Assembly: GCA_029224185.1 (NCBI GenBank)
Contig: CM055199.1
Coordinates: 16,352,267 to 16,416,266, forward strand
Reading direction: 5' to 3'
From: Karalla daura
Taxonomy: Eukaryota > Chordata > Actinopteri > Chaetodontiformes > Leiognathidae
Length of the DNA: 64,000 bases
Shown: positions 1-12,537 of the stretch, in pieces
Position numbering within the stretch: position 1 is the first letter of the stretch
Layout: every line of letters starts with the position of its first letter
Position numbers and translations under genes: made by a program
Notes under the pieces: model-generated
What the model saw: the letters and a program-made list of their open reading frames with translations, nothing else
Databases searched by the model: none
Told to the model about the DNA's origin: nothing

Positions 1-3000
1 AGAGGAGAGTGACAACGAGGCGGAGGCGCCGCCGCAGCCAACCTTCGATGAAAGCCTGGTGCTGGGGGTGTACGTCCACCGCACGGATCGCCTCAAGAAC
101 AACCTGCTCATCTCACACCCCATGGTCAAGGTCCACGTCGTGGACGAGGCCACCGGACAGTATGTGAAGAAAGAGGACTGGTGAGACACGACTCCATGTT
201 GTTTCAGGATCCCTGAAAACATCAGTGACTCTCCTATCTCCAGTCTCCTAGACGTGAACCCTTGGGAAACTTTAACAATGGTTTAGATCATTTGTGCTCT
301 CTCACCCTGTGAATAAACAGAGTGTTCAGAGGGATCGCGTATGCTGTCTGTGAATTAACCATAATTTAGATTTTCATAAGAGACTGTTTCATAGATAAAT
401 TACAACCATATTCTGCATATCTTTTGACACCAGGCTTTTGGAAATGAGAGGGTATTAAAGCTGAAAACAAAATGGGGATATATTAGTGTGCAGTGTCTCA
501 TTATGTAGACACCTTCAATGATCACCTGATTTTAGGAAGGAGGTGGGCACCCTGTTGTTGTATCAATTCATTTGCATTATGTTGCTCTGCCCAGTTGGAC
601 CACGTACCCTCTGTCTCTGTTTGGTCCAGTAATGGCTGCACGTCTGTCTCATTTTCCGCAGCCATCGTCCGGTCTCCTCATTTTACGAGCAGGAGAACGT
701 CGACCACATCCTGCCCATCATGACGCAACCTTTCGACTTCAAGAAGAACAAGTCCATCATCCCCGAGTGGCAGGAGCAGATCATCTTCAACGAGCGCTTC
801 GGCTACTTTGTCGAGCAGGGCGACGACAGCCCCAGAGTCTTACTCTTCTTTGAGGTGAGGAACAGTACCAAGGCTTCTGGCCAGTGTCAAAGTTGTTCTT
901 CGTAACTGTTGTTATTCTCATGTTTTGTCAAGATCTTGGACTTCATGACCATGGAGGAAGCCAGAGCCAACGCTGACGTCGACAAGCACGAGCGGGGCTT
1001 TAGAAAGATTGCGTGGGCGTTCCTCAAGGTACGCCGTTTAGCCCGGAGAGTTTTCACATTAGGTCATCCTCTTCAGCGCTGGACTCACCTTCCTCCCCCC
1101 TCTCCCAGCTTGTCGGTACGAACGGAGTCCTGAACATCGACAGTAAACTGCGCCTCCAGCTGTTCTGCCCTCCCCCTCGGCCGAAGAGTCACGGCAAGAC
1201 CATAGAGGTGGTGGAGTGGTGGAGGAAGTATCCCCGCACCAAATACGCATCCACTCTTTATGTCACAGTGAAGGGCATAAAACTCCCCGAGCACGTAAGG
1301 AAGCTGCCATGTTTGTCCATCCAATAAATTCTACCCTCACTGAGCAAACACACTGAGATGTGATGCTTCGATCACAGAGAAGGCATTGAGTTTCAGCACT
1401 GTGAGTCACTGGGGGGGTTCTCTTGCTCTGCAGGTGGACCCAAGCATTCGGTCCATGATGGCTCTGCAGGAGGAGAGGGGCAGCACCACCTACAGTGAGC
1501 TGCAGAACGAGATCACCAAGAGGACCCTGACGCAGCAGCTGGACAGCAAGCCACCAGTGCTGAGATGGAGCAGGCTGCCCGGACAGGTCGGCAGAGTCAG
1601 GAAATTGAATTTACTATGACCTATGTGAAGAGAACATCATCCAAAATCCATTTACATATAGTCCGGATACAAGCAGCGGCCTTGCAGTCTTGTCTCATGC
1701 AAAGCTCCCTGTAGGGGTTTCCCTCCCTCAGAAGAACACTCTGCCCAGGGAAAGGAAGTAAACAAAGACGACACACACACTTTGCTCTGCACAACCGTGA
1801 CCAGAGTCTCTCTCTTTACAGGTCTGTCGGATTCCCAACAAGCCCATGCTGTCGTTCCGCGGGGGCCAGATGGGCTGCTTCACGGTGCTCTTCTCTCACG
1901 CCGGGACCAGGCTGGCAGCTGCCTGCGCCGACAGGGACGCCTTCCCCGTCGTAGGTGAGCGGATCCCGGAGAGCGTGGAGCCGCTGCAGGCGCCTCCTGA
2001 CGCCTCAGCACAAGCCTCCTGCCAATTCACTTCCTGTTTGCTCGCTGTAGTCCTGAGCGGCTCCGGGGAAAAGAGACAATAAGGAAATCCCAAAGGAAAA
2101 CTTCAAAGCACGCACCCTAAAATGTATTATTACTATTGACCCTCTAGACTGTGAATGTTTGACGGAATCATTTCACCCTGGGGATGAATAAAGCATTATC
2201 TCATCTCCTCCTCTGGTTTCAGTGTATGAGATCCCCTCTGGAAAGGTTCTGGCTGCGTTCAGCGGCCACCTGAAGATCGTCTACGACCTCTGCTGGTCCG
2301 GAGACGATCGCAGCCTTTTGTCTGCGTCCTCTGATGGAACCGTCAGGTACGTGCTCAGTCAAAAAGAAGATTAGCAGTGGTGTGTATTTGCCTCGAGATG
2401 TCTGTACTGTAGATCCCCATGAAAGGCAGAGTTCTACCATTCTGACAAAATTCAGCTGCAGCTTGCAGGCATTTCCATACCACACCATCTTATTCTATTT
2501 ATCTCCCACATCACATCCGGTGACAAATAAGTGTGAAAAAATGTTTCTGTTACACGTTTAGGACAGGATAGTACTTTATGTATCCCATAAGGGAAATTAT
2601 TCAGTTTGGAGATACACTTATGCACATGTTATATTTAGTTTTTCCTAATGTAGATGTTTCGAGTACCAGTTCTTTACTGTGATATTGAGGTTTTGCACAC
2701 TTCTTGGGGCAACTGAAACACACCTGGTGCTGACAATAAAAAGCTGTGAGAGCAGCTACCAGCAGCACCTCTAGAGGGCGTTAACACTCCTTGGCAAGTG
2801 GATCGGTGACTTCACACCGACAGTGACACAGCATATTTGAGGTCCCACTGATGAGAATCTGACATAATGGCACCATCGGAGTCTCTCATCCAGAGCCATT
2901 CAGTCTCTCTTGCTCTGGTCCGTCAGGGAGTGGAACGTGGAGAGGCTCCTGGGAACAGCCCAGAAGGTTCTCCCTCACCCCTGCTTCGTCTACTGCTCCC

Positions 3001-5503
3001 AGTACCACCCCGCGGCCCAGCAGCTGGTGGTGACGGGGGGCTACGACTCCCTGCTGCGGGTGTGGAACCTCGACGTGGACGAGGTCAACGGCCAGCTGCT
3101 GCAGGAGTTCGAGGGGCACAGCAGCTTCATCAACTCCGTTTGTTTCGACTCGGAAGGTACGGATCCTGGAACTGGCAGCCCTGACCCCAGCCCGGCCCAT
3201 GGCTGTGCCATGGCTGTGCTCAAACAGGTCCAGGCTGCTGCCCAACAAATGAGTCTGACAAAAGTGTCATCCTGAAATATGGAATGGAATGAAATAAAGC
3301 ACATCAGAGAATCAGATGGGCCGTTATGCACAAGGCATAATGAAACTGAAAGAGGCAATCTAACATTTAACTACAGCTTCCACTATAGAGCCACTGTACA
3401 AGCCTGTGAAACAGATGGCACCGTATGAAATGATCACATACTTCCAGCCTTCACTTCCCATCGGCTTGTGGTCATAAACCAAAGTCCCCGGGCATAAAAT
3501 GAAGATGTAGCTCTTGTTTATCGCTCTCTTATAATGAGCTGTAATGTATTGCTCTCTTGTATCGTAGCTCATCACTGCCCACGCACACATCCCCTAGCAC
3601 CCCCTGGAACCACGCCAGCAGAAGCTGTCGGCTCTCTTTGTGTTTCAGGACACAGAATTACACTCTCACCATCCACTGCTGAGCAGCTTGAGATGTGTCT
3701 GGTCTCTTCTTCTATATGAATCAGTGTGAATGAAGGACTCTGAGTGTGTCTCCTCTCCTGTTGCCTTCAGGAAGGAGAATGTTCTCTGCAGATAATTCAG
3801 GCCTGATCAACGTGTGGAAGACCACGCCGAGCGACAGCCGCCACCGCCAGCCGTGCCACCGCTGGTGCGTGGAGAAGGTAACGGAGACGACATCGCGTTT
3901 GATCCGAAGGCACAAAGTCTGCAGCAGACAGAAGAGCTGTGGGCTGCTGGGGGCTGGAGAGGACCGACGTCACATTCTGCGTCTTCTTCTCTCGGCAGAG
4001 AATTGAAGAGGGCGACCTCAGGGGAGTCCCTGTCAACATGCTGCAGCTGCATCCCAACGGCCGCTGCCTGCTCATCCACGCCAAAGACAGCGTCCTGAGG
4101 ATGATGGACTTGAGAATGTAAATGAGGCAAAAGTGCAGACGCAGGCGGACAGCGAACTGTGCCCCGCCTGTTCAGGATCACTGCTGCCTTTGTTGAATCT
4201 GACAGCTCAGCTCAGCTCAAGAAATGGCATTAATTCAACAAATTAGCCAACAGAAATGACTGTTAATACAACCTTTTCTGCTTATGATAAAGCTGCAACA
4301 ATTATCAGTTAGTTGACTGCTAAAATAATCTTCAACTATTTTGATTGCCAGTTTAGGTTTTATGAGAATGATGTTAAAAATCAAGCCAAAATTCTCTGAT
4401 CTCTCTCTGCTCTTTTAATGTGAATATTGTCTGGTTTCTTTAGTGTCTGAGGACATAAGAAGGCGTTTAAAAACCTTGTCTTGGCCTCTGTGAAACAGGC
4501 ATTAACCATATGTCACATATTCTGCATCCATTTATAGACCAAAGACCTAATCAGGAAGTGGAGAACGCAACAGGCAGATTAATCTGCAAAAGAAATCGTT
4601 TTATGATGCGATTCTACAGTTTCTGTGATGTTTCCACAGTTACTACATGTGTTTTTGCACATATCCTCATATCCGCACATCCTCATCTCCTCCCTCTCAG
4701 CCTGGCTGTGAAGAAGTACACCGGAGCCACCAACTACAGAGAGCGGATTTACAGCACCTTCACGCCGTGTGGCAACTTCATCTTCTCCGGGAGCGAGGAC
4801 GGGATGGCGTACGTCTGGAACACGGACACAGGTGAGAGGGACGCTTCTGGGCCTCTCCCCTCCCCTGAGCCGGCTCGGTTGGTGCAGTTTCAGCAGCGCG
4901 GAAGCCGTTTTCTTCCCTGTCCTCAGGCGACCAGGTGGCCGTCTACACGGAGCTCTGCTACCGCACCGCCCTGCACGCCGTGGCCTTCCACCCTCACGAG
5001 AACATGGTGGCCTTCTGCGCCTTCGGCCAGAGCCAGCCCGTCCACGTCTACCTGTACGACCGCAAAGGTTGGTGAAAACGCTGCAGGCCGGCGCCCGCTC
5101 TCATCTGCTGAGCGGAACGCAAAGAGCCGAGACCCCGTCCGCTTGTCTCGCAGTGTCCCAGCTGGAGGTGCACGGCCTGAAGGCGGCGTCCGTGGCGAGC
5201 AGAGCGGCCTCCGTCGACACCAGGACCGTGCGGAACACGCCCGACCACACGCTGCTGCAGGACACCGGCGCCGCCCTGGGCATCGACCAGTTCGCCCAGG
5301 CGGCCAGGCTCGCCCTGAAGATGCAGACGGTCAAGGAGCAGCTGAACTCCGTGCTCGTAAGTCCTCCTCCTCCGCCTCCTACATTGCATTCAATGGTGTT
5401 TAAACTGTGCAGAGAGGTCCAGACTTCATCCTTTCATGTTACTCTTCAGGAGCCACATCACAGACCGGCAGCTTCGGGATACACGTACGAGCAAGGTACT
5501 GCT

Positions 5504-5543
<40 letters not shown>

Positions 5544-7456
5544 GTCTGATGTGTGGCGTGAACGGTGGGAGCTCTTTCTTGTTTGCGTCGAGCTGAAAAT
5601 ATTTTGTCTGCGTGTTTGGTTCCCAGACAAAGCGCAGCTCGCACACACGGGGAGGAGCCTGACATCAGATCCTGGCACGGTGGGTCTCTTATCAGTGAGG
5701 ACACGCCTCTGTGTGTTTATTGCACGTCTTTATTCAGGTCAGCGTTTGGGATAGAAACCGTTGGGCCTCTCGTGCCAACATTGTTCCTGTGCTTTAATCT
5801 GTCTGAACCAGCAGGTTTCCTCCCAAAGTGCTGAGGAAGGGAAATTCCTCAAAAAAGAAGACATGAAGTTGTATATTTTAATTATTAAGAGTGTGCTAAG
5901 TTGATGGCCGTCCACTGCCACAGTAGAGGCCTTGATAAGTGTGTTATACTGGCTAATAAGGCAGTAAAAGTGTGCTCGTCAGCAACCTGTGAGTTATGTA
6001 GGTAATTCGGTCAAAGCTCCGAGATTTACCTCAGTCCTGACCTCCTAACGGCCACCGTGTTGGTCCAGTGACCCAGAAACCAGCACAACACCATCCTTCT
6101 CATTTCACATCTGCTTTTGAAATCATAAAAAAAAAAACAAGGAATGACTTGAGCCTCGACTCTCTCTCCCCCCCTCCCCGTTTCAGCAGGGATTAAACGC
6201 CTCGCTGCCGCCTCCGTCCCTGCTGTCGCCACACTCCAAGCTGCAGCTCTCGGGCTCCCTGGCCGAGCAGCTTATCCCCCAGGCGGCTCTGAGCGCCCAC
6301 AGCCGTGAGTGGCCCGCACAGCTAACCTACACCCTCCTGCAGCTCCTCCTTTCTTTTTTTCCCCTCTGTCTCTGGCACTTTAACACAATGCTGTATGCCT
6401 TTGCAGTGCTAAGCAGATTTTAGGGCATGTAGTTCAATATTCTTGTGTTTCTTGAAAAATGGAAGCCGTCCATAAATGCGAGATCTAGTGTTACTGAATG
6501 AATTGACTTACACTGGAGCAGACAGGGGACAGAGAGCAGATAGAGACCGGATAAAGTAGAAAGAGGGACAATGATAACAGCAAGACACAGTGACAAAAAC
6601 AACTATAAGAGTGACGACAACAGGAGCAACATCTGAACAAATGGACATTTGAAAGAGGGACAGTGAACTCTGTTCAGCCATGACAACAATGACAACATGG
6701 CACCTGGAAAAACATTAATGACAAAAATAGAATAGTTTTCATCAATGCACTGATGTCAGCAGCAGCATCATTCTGAATCATGGTAGTATATCTATGTACC
6801 GCAGCCCCAGTAAGTCACATGCTCAGGGGTAGGAGCAGAAAGAGGCTGAGGCATGTGTGTGTGTGTCCTCAGCTTCTGTGACCAATGAGCGGCTGTTCCT
6901 ACAGTTCCAGGTCACATATTTTCAGAGATTACAGCTGCACTGCACACACACACACACGGCTCACAGCGCCGCAGCTCTTCCTCCAGCATGTACACCATAC
7001 ACAGAGACACAGACGGACCCCTGGTGATTTTCACATGCGTCCGTAAGTGGGCTCGCTGCATTGTGTCACTGTCAAAGATTCACGGTTCCCTGATCCCTGA
7101 CTCTGTCTGTGTGTGTCTGTGTGTGTGCATGTATGTGTGTGTGTGTGTGTGTGTGTGGTTCCAGGCGGCTTCAGTCCGGTCCAGCGTCCCAGAGGAGTGC
7201 CGTCCCTCAGGCTGCCCTCGGTGAGGCTCAGATACTGGTTCCCTGTCTTGCTCTCACTTTCCCCTGTGTCAGATGGTTCTTATCCAGATTAACATTACTG
7301 CACAGATCACCCCTAAATTATGCCGACACGCCAAAATAGCCTTCATCTGTCCTCCCTCTGTCAGACCCTCCCTGACCACACGGCTCCAGGTGTCCATCTG
7401 GAGACAGACTCGACCCCCGTTCAACAAGTGGTACGTAGGGTGTGATGCTGGAAACG

Positions 7457-7490
<34 letters not shown>

Positions 7491-7961
7491 ACACACGCCT
7501 CTGCCCTCCCCCTCTAGGTGGTCTCGCTCTACGACTACAGGGCGAACCGCTCGGACGAGCTGAACGTGCGGCGCGGTGACGTCATCCAGGTGTTGTACAA
7601 GGACAACGACAGCTGGTGGTTCGGCCGCCTGGCCGGAGGCCAGCAGGGCTACTTCCTGGCGTCTTACGTCACAGACCAGAGTAGGTGGATGCGTTGGGTC
7701 TGTGTTCGGTGGGTGACGTGTATTAGTCGTTCTTAAAGCGTGACACGCTGGGGTTGTGTGTCGTAGGAGACTTCAGGGAGGAGCCGCCGCAGGCTGAGGG
7801 GACGACTGGGAGGTCGACCCCGACCAGGGTGAGGATGATGCTGCTCATGATGATGAAAACACCCTGTGTACCACGGATATTTGAATCTGTGGTGCCTCCT
7901 CCTGTCTCTGGTCTCTGAGCTTTTTTGCATGCGGGCCACTCCCACTCTGTGTGCTATGAAT

Positions 7962-8017
<56 letters not shown>

Positions 8018-8188
8018 GCACAATGCTGCCTATCAGTTCCTCTTTATTACATCCATTTTTCATCATGTCTTCATCGTTCAGTGATTTTGGTTTCACACAG
8101 GATGCATTGTTGAGATAGACAGATAGAGGGATATTGTAATTTATAGTGATGTGATATGCCCAGTCTGATCAGAATCAGAACCAGAAGT

Positions 8189-8220
<32 letters not shown>

Positions 8221-9093
8221 GAAAATATGTAGAGAAAGATATTACTTTATGTATTACTTTAAAAGCTTTAAAAGCTTTTAGAGTTGGATTGTGATCTGTT
8301 TCTCAGAGTCTGTGTGGGGCCACGTGTTTTCCTGTCCTAATTTCCACATTGTTTTGTTTCCCTTTCCTCACTTCTCTAAGGTTTCTGCTGCCATCAGCTC
8401 CTCTGGAGAGCTCAGGTTTCTGTCTGAGCCGACCCTCTCAGACACAGAGCCAGAACTGACTGATGCCAGGTAATACAACAGAACAGAATAGAATAGAATA
8501 GAATTGGCTATTATTCATCACAACACCAATTTTAAGGGGACAGAGCAGTGGAGATATTTAAGTCAAAAATGAGAGTAATATACATATAATAATCTAAACA
8601 GGAACATAAAAAAATAGGCACTTTTTGTACAAAGCAATGTTTATTAAAGATTAGTAAGACAATGATGCTGAGAAAAGTTTGAGATCATAATGCACATTGC
8701 ATAATGTGCTTCTCTCTCAATTAATTGTAATTAGAGGTAAAACTTTTCGTTAAGGGACTCACAACCATGCAGAATTAGTAACTTTTATTTCAGTTATATA
8801 GTTTGGTTCTGACCAGCTGGAAATGTAAAAGGGTCTTTTCTGAACTGGATGAATATCAGTGGTGAACTGTGGCTCTCCCCCTCAGAGCCAGGAGGAAGAA
8901 GAAGGTGAAGAAGGCCGGCGTCTCTGCGCCTTCGTCCCACGCCACGTGTTCGGACGCGGACGCCTCAGAGCCGGGCGGCGGGGGCGGGGCTGGGGGCGGG
9001 GCCAGGAGGAGGTCGGGGGGGCGGCCCTCGGACAGACCGCTGCCCAGGAGACCCTCGGGCCGCACCAACGGTGCCTTCGAGCCGGATACGTAA
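1..9093 (+). CDS. ahi1: AHI1 / jouberin, 3' part (5' end outside window)
   Basis: Jouberin is a scaffold of the ciliary transition zone and basal body (Joubert syndrome gene). I read coding exons at 1-180, 662-854, 933-1028, 1109-1294, 1434-1586, 1822-1954, 2223-2346, 2927-3156, 3771-3877, 3999-4117, 4701-4831, 4927-5067, 5154-5356, 5472-5495 (mini-exon, uncertain), 6187-6304, 7165-7220, 7365-7430, 7518-7680, 7767-7828, 8381-8469 and 8886-9093 (stop TAA). Phases agree at every junction and give 926 codons plus stop; human jouberin has about 1196 residues, so roughly the first 270 are missing. Residues ~270-600 of the visible part form the WD40 propeller (ends such as SSDGTVREW, GGYDSLLRVWNL, GSEDGMAYVWN). 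Residues ~754-808 are the SH3 domain. The tail is basic and Gly/Arg rich. The donor after 5067 (GTTGGT) is weak. Family assignment is very secure. Confidence 0.96.
1822..5067 (+). other. ahi1: AHI1 WD40 propeller exons
   Basis: Exons 6 to 12 of the visible gene (1822-1954, 2223-2346, 2927-3156, 3771-3877, 3999-4117, 4701-4831, 4927-5067) encode the WD40 block. Blade ends can be read as DGTVREW, DSLLRVWNLDV, NSGLINVWK, KDSVLRMMDLR and DGMAYVWN. Conserved stretches shared with human jouberin include LHPNGRCLLIHAKDSVLR and FHPHENMVAFCAFGQ (from memory of the human protein). Boundaries of single blades were not modelled. Confidence 0.9.
5472..5495 (+). other. ahi1: ahi1 mini-exon with two nested acceptors
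   Basis: The preceding exon ends in phase 0 at 5356 and the next one starts in phase 0 at 6187. Between them a stretch with a good donor (AAG|GTACTG at 5495) has two possible acceptors. The first (TTCAG before 5450) gives a 46-base exon that would shift the frame. The second (GGCAG before 5472) gives an in-frame 24-base exon (LRDTRTSK), which fits the position of a similar basic segment in human jouberin. Choosing the second is an inference; the exon may also be skipped without breaking the frame. Confidence 0.5.
5507..5541. repeat. (GT)n microsatellite in ahi1 intron
   Basis: About 17 GT units, beginning 12 bases after the donor of the mini-exon at 5495. Confidence 0.93.
7104..7157. repeat. 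(GT)n tract at an ahi1 3' splice site
   Basis: GT repeats with a few interruptions end seven bases before the acceptor AG at 7163-7164. The usual pyrimidine tract is replaced by GT repeat plus GGTTCCAG. Confidence 0.93.
7457..7488. repeat. C32 homopolymer in a short ahi1 intron
   Basis: Thirty-two C in a row inside the 87-base intron 7431-7517. It forms most of the pyrimidine tract of the acceptor at 7517. Confidence 0.97.
7518..7680 (+). other. ahi1: AHI1 SH3-domain exon
   Basis: One 163-base exon encodes nearly the whole SH3 domain: ALYDY-type motif (VSLYDYRANRSDEL), the RGDVIQVLYKD turn, the WW pair (DNDSWWFGRL) and the closing GYFLASYV. All residues expected for a proline-ligand surface (the two Tyr of LYDY, Asp-Glu of the RT loop, first Trp, Pro-equivalent region) are present except that the usual Pro of GYFPxxYV is replaced by Leu. 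Acceptor CCTCTAG before 7518, donor GTAGGT after 7680. Confidence 0.93.
7963..8015. repeat. (CA)n microsatellite in ahi1 intron
   Basis: About 26 CA units in the intron after the SH3-adjacent exon. A shorter CA/TA tract lies at 8190-8220. Confidence 0.95.
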
Positions 9094-9640
9094 AGTCACG
9101 GACATGAGACCGTCTTCAACATCAGTGCTCTTTATTTTTTCAAACAAAAAAAACATTTTTGTAATGTAAGAACCTGCTGGTGTGTTGTATTTTTATGAGT
9201 CTTTTTTATGTGTATATATATAAACTGTATATTCACAGCCAGCATGTTCATATTCTGTATTTTATATGACACAGGTTGAAATGTTTATTTCTGTGAAGGA
9301 AGCGTGATTGGTTCAAGGATTGTACAATGTAAGAAGGTTTTTTTTTTACATATTTATTCATATCAGCATTGATTGAATCTTTTGTATAATGTCACAGTTT
9401 TGTAGAAATGTTCACATATTGTCTAAAGTAGGTCTATTTTCCTAGCCTGGAAGAGATTAAGCTCTCGATGATGACTCAGAGATTCCTCCCTTCCAGATAT
9501 TTTGTTGATAACTTTCTATGAATCATGTGTAAAAGTCACTCCTTTGATATGTAAACACGCTCGCAAAAAAACACCAAATATGCTTTTCTCAGAATGCATC
9601 TTCAAAATAAAGTACTCTGGTTGCAAATTTTAGTACAATT
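9094..9640 (+). terminator. ahi1: ahi1 3' UTR and poly(A) signal
   Basis: AT-rich region after the TAA stop, without further coding exons. A canonical AATAAA lies at 9606-9611, about 510 bases after the stop, and is the likely cleavage signal. The next gene, slc18b1, is convergent and its stop lies at 10725, so the two 3' ends face each other across about 1.1 kb. Confidence 0.75.
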
Positions 9641-10473
9641 AAAATGGTTTAAATAATTACTCGAATCAATTATGATGAATGACCATTATGAAGTTATTAA
9701 TGAGTTAATTAGCAGTAATCTCATGATTTTACATGTAATCTTGGAAGCGTTTCTCTCGGGGATTATTCTTTATGCAGATGACTCTACTCATTCACTCACT
9801 CACACACAGGTTTTGAGAGGTCCACTTGGACCTGCAAACCATGACTGCAAACTTGACTCTCTCACTTCCTTTATGTTACCACGTGTGATAAGCAGCTTTG
9901 ATTTGTATCAACATGAAATCCCACTCATGTGATGCTGAACAATAAGATCATTGATGCAGAAGAACAAAAAGACACCCGAGTTTATGATCTGGCCTGGTTC
10001 TACGGTTTTCCAGTAGAAGACTATACATTCATGTTACACTCACACACACACACACACACACACATATGTGTATATATGTACATGTATCTACATATGTATC
10101 GCCTTATGTACGTGTTGTGGATCAGCACCACAGTACCCTCTGCTAGCACGTTTCCAACACCACCACATGGAAATACAAACAAGTAAAAACAATTCTCCAC
10201 AATGCCAAGCATTAATATTTTAAAAAAGAAAAACAAAAGTGTTAAAAAAATTCAAGCTTGTGTCCTTGAGTGGGTTCAGCCAGTCAGGAGAGGAGTGTTT
10301 TCATCCGTTTGTCGATTATCCTCCCTGGGACTGAAACGCAAACACAAGAGCTTTCATCTCACAACTTTTCAACTGTGTTCAACTGCTTTACTTTTCTGCC
10401 TCATATGCATATTCTCTCTCTCTCTCTCTCTCTATCTATATAGATATACACACACACACAAATACAAATATAC

Positions 10474-10504
<31 letters not shown>

Positions 10505-10530
10505 TACCTAGTAGATATAGATAAGTATCG
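9641..10530. other. Convergent intergenic spacer ahi1/slc18b1
   Basis: No exon-like open frame with splice signals was found. The stretch holds simple repeats: (CA)n near 10039-10064, TA/GTAT steps to ~10100, (CT)n near 10410-10435 and mixed CA/TA tracts at 10445-10506. The slc18b1 3' UTR must end somewhere here, but I saw no clear AATAAA on the minus strand. Confidence 0.6.
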
Positions 10531-10535
10531 ATATC

Positions 10536-10692
<157 letters not shown>

Positions 10693-10724
10693 TTTTCTAG
10701 CAGATCAGGATGGTTTTGCAGTGT

Positions 10725-12486
10725 TTACCTCTGTGGTCGAGGTCGCTGGCAGAGGTAACACAGGCCGAGGAGGAAGGCCTGAGGACAGAGTGGTGGACAT
10801 GATGATGATGGCGTCTCATATGTGTGTAACAGCCAGGAAAGCACAGTGACACGCTGGTTTCACGGCTCTGGAGTCTGGTGTCCAGGCCTGAGGACGAGCC
10901 GTGTGACCAGCGACAGAGCGGGGCACATACAGTGATTCACAGTGGAGTGGTGCTAAGCTCTGATCTGGGATCTGCTACATCACCAGAAGACAATGGAAAG
11001 AGTAACACTGTGTATATGATGTGTGTATACAAACTGTGTACAATTCAAGACTAATTTTTTAGTAAAGCTTTTACTTGGATCTCATTTTATATTTTTCTAT
11101 ATATTTTTTATATTATTTATATTATGATATATTTATTTATTAACATTTTTAAATATATTTAGATATTTCCTTCTCTCATTTTATAATTTTATATTTATAT
11201 ATTATTATATTATATTATTTTTTCATTGTATATTTATGTATATATATTTTTTTGTTTTTATTTTTGATATATATATATTTTTTTTAACAATTGTCTTTCC
11301 CTGGTTTTTGAGCTTTTGAGTATGTGAAACACTTTTACCCCTTTATCCGCCCACCTGCTACACTCCTGGATCTTTTTTAATAACTCTAGGTCCTTTTTTT
11401 TCCCACATTAAGTCGAGGAGATAACAGAAAGATGACGCTTACAGCTAGAAACGCCAAGCCTCCTTGGACCGTAGCTGCCCACTCAAAGCTCAGATGTTGA
11501 GTGATAAGGCCTCCGACCACCGGCCCATAAAACATCCTTCAGAGGAGTTCAAAACAAGAAGAACATACCTGCACGTTAACACCATGTTGGCACCATTCAA
11601 CAATAAAACAGTGACGGCGAATGATGTCATGATGTCTTACCCCAGGGACCAAACTGCCCCGAACAGTCCGGACACCATCCCCAGGGTGCTGAGCCCCTCG
11701 GCGTATCCCTCCTCACTGCACACACAGCAAGACAGAGAACAGAGCGCACGTGTCACCTTGCACAGCCCGCAGGTGGGGAACGGCTGAGGGCGGCATGTGG
11801 AGCCACTCACTATGCACAAGTGATGATCTCGGGGAACGTGGGGATTGCAGTCATTCCCAGCGAAAATCCAATTAAAGCCAGCATGAGGACCAGCAGCCAC
11901 AGCTGACTGCACATGCAAAACACAGGACAACAACAGGGAACAGGCATCTCAATAGGGGAAGACATACATACTACCAGTTCAGTATGTTCAGTATGCCACA
12001 TAACTGTTGAAAGTCAAATATAGAGAAAGATGGGAGGGGGGAAAAAAAGGAAAAATGTGAGGGGAATCAAGTGAAAAAGAGATATAAAGAAGATAGAAGA
12101 AGATAGAAAACGAGAAGTGGAGTAAATCTCCACATCTGTATGAGCAGTTTACTTGATATAACATAGGATTTACTCCAACAACAACAATATTTGCATTCTA
12201 ACTGGCGTAAAATTCACTAAGTACCATATTTCTCACGGTTTTCCTCCTTATGGAACACTTTTTCTTGAAGTTTCCTGCCAATGGAATCAGGAAGTTCTAA
12301 TATTGGGGGATTGGCGGACAGCACTGAAGGTCCAAGAAGGACCGGGACCTGGACTGAAGGTCTGTTTGTGTAGAGTTTGCGTATGTTCCTCTTTTTTCCT
12401 CTTTAATTTTCCTACCACAGTTCAAAAACATGCATGTCTGGAGACTCTTAATTGTTCCTGGATGTAATTGTGCCAGTGAATGGCGC

Positions 12487-12537
<51 letters not shown>

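Noticed and set aside
7269..7563. Poly-Gly and poly-Pro frames around 7457-7488
   Set aside because: Products of the C32 run inside an ahi1 intron.
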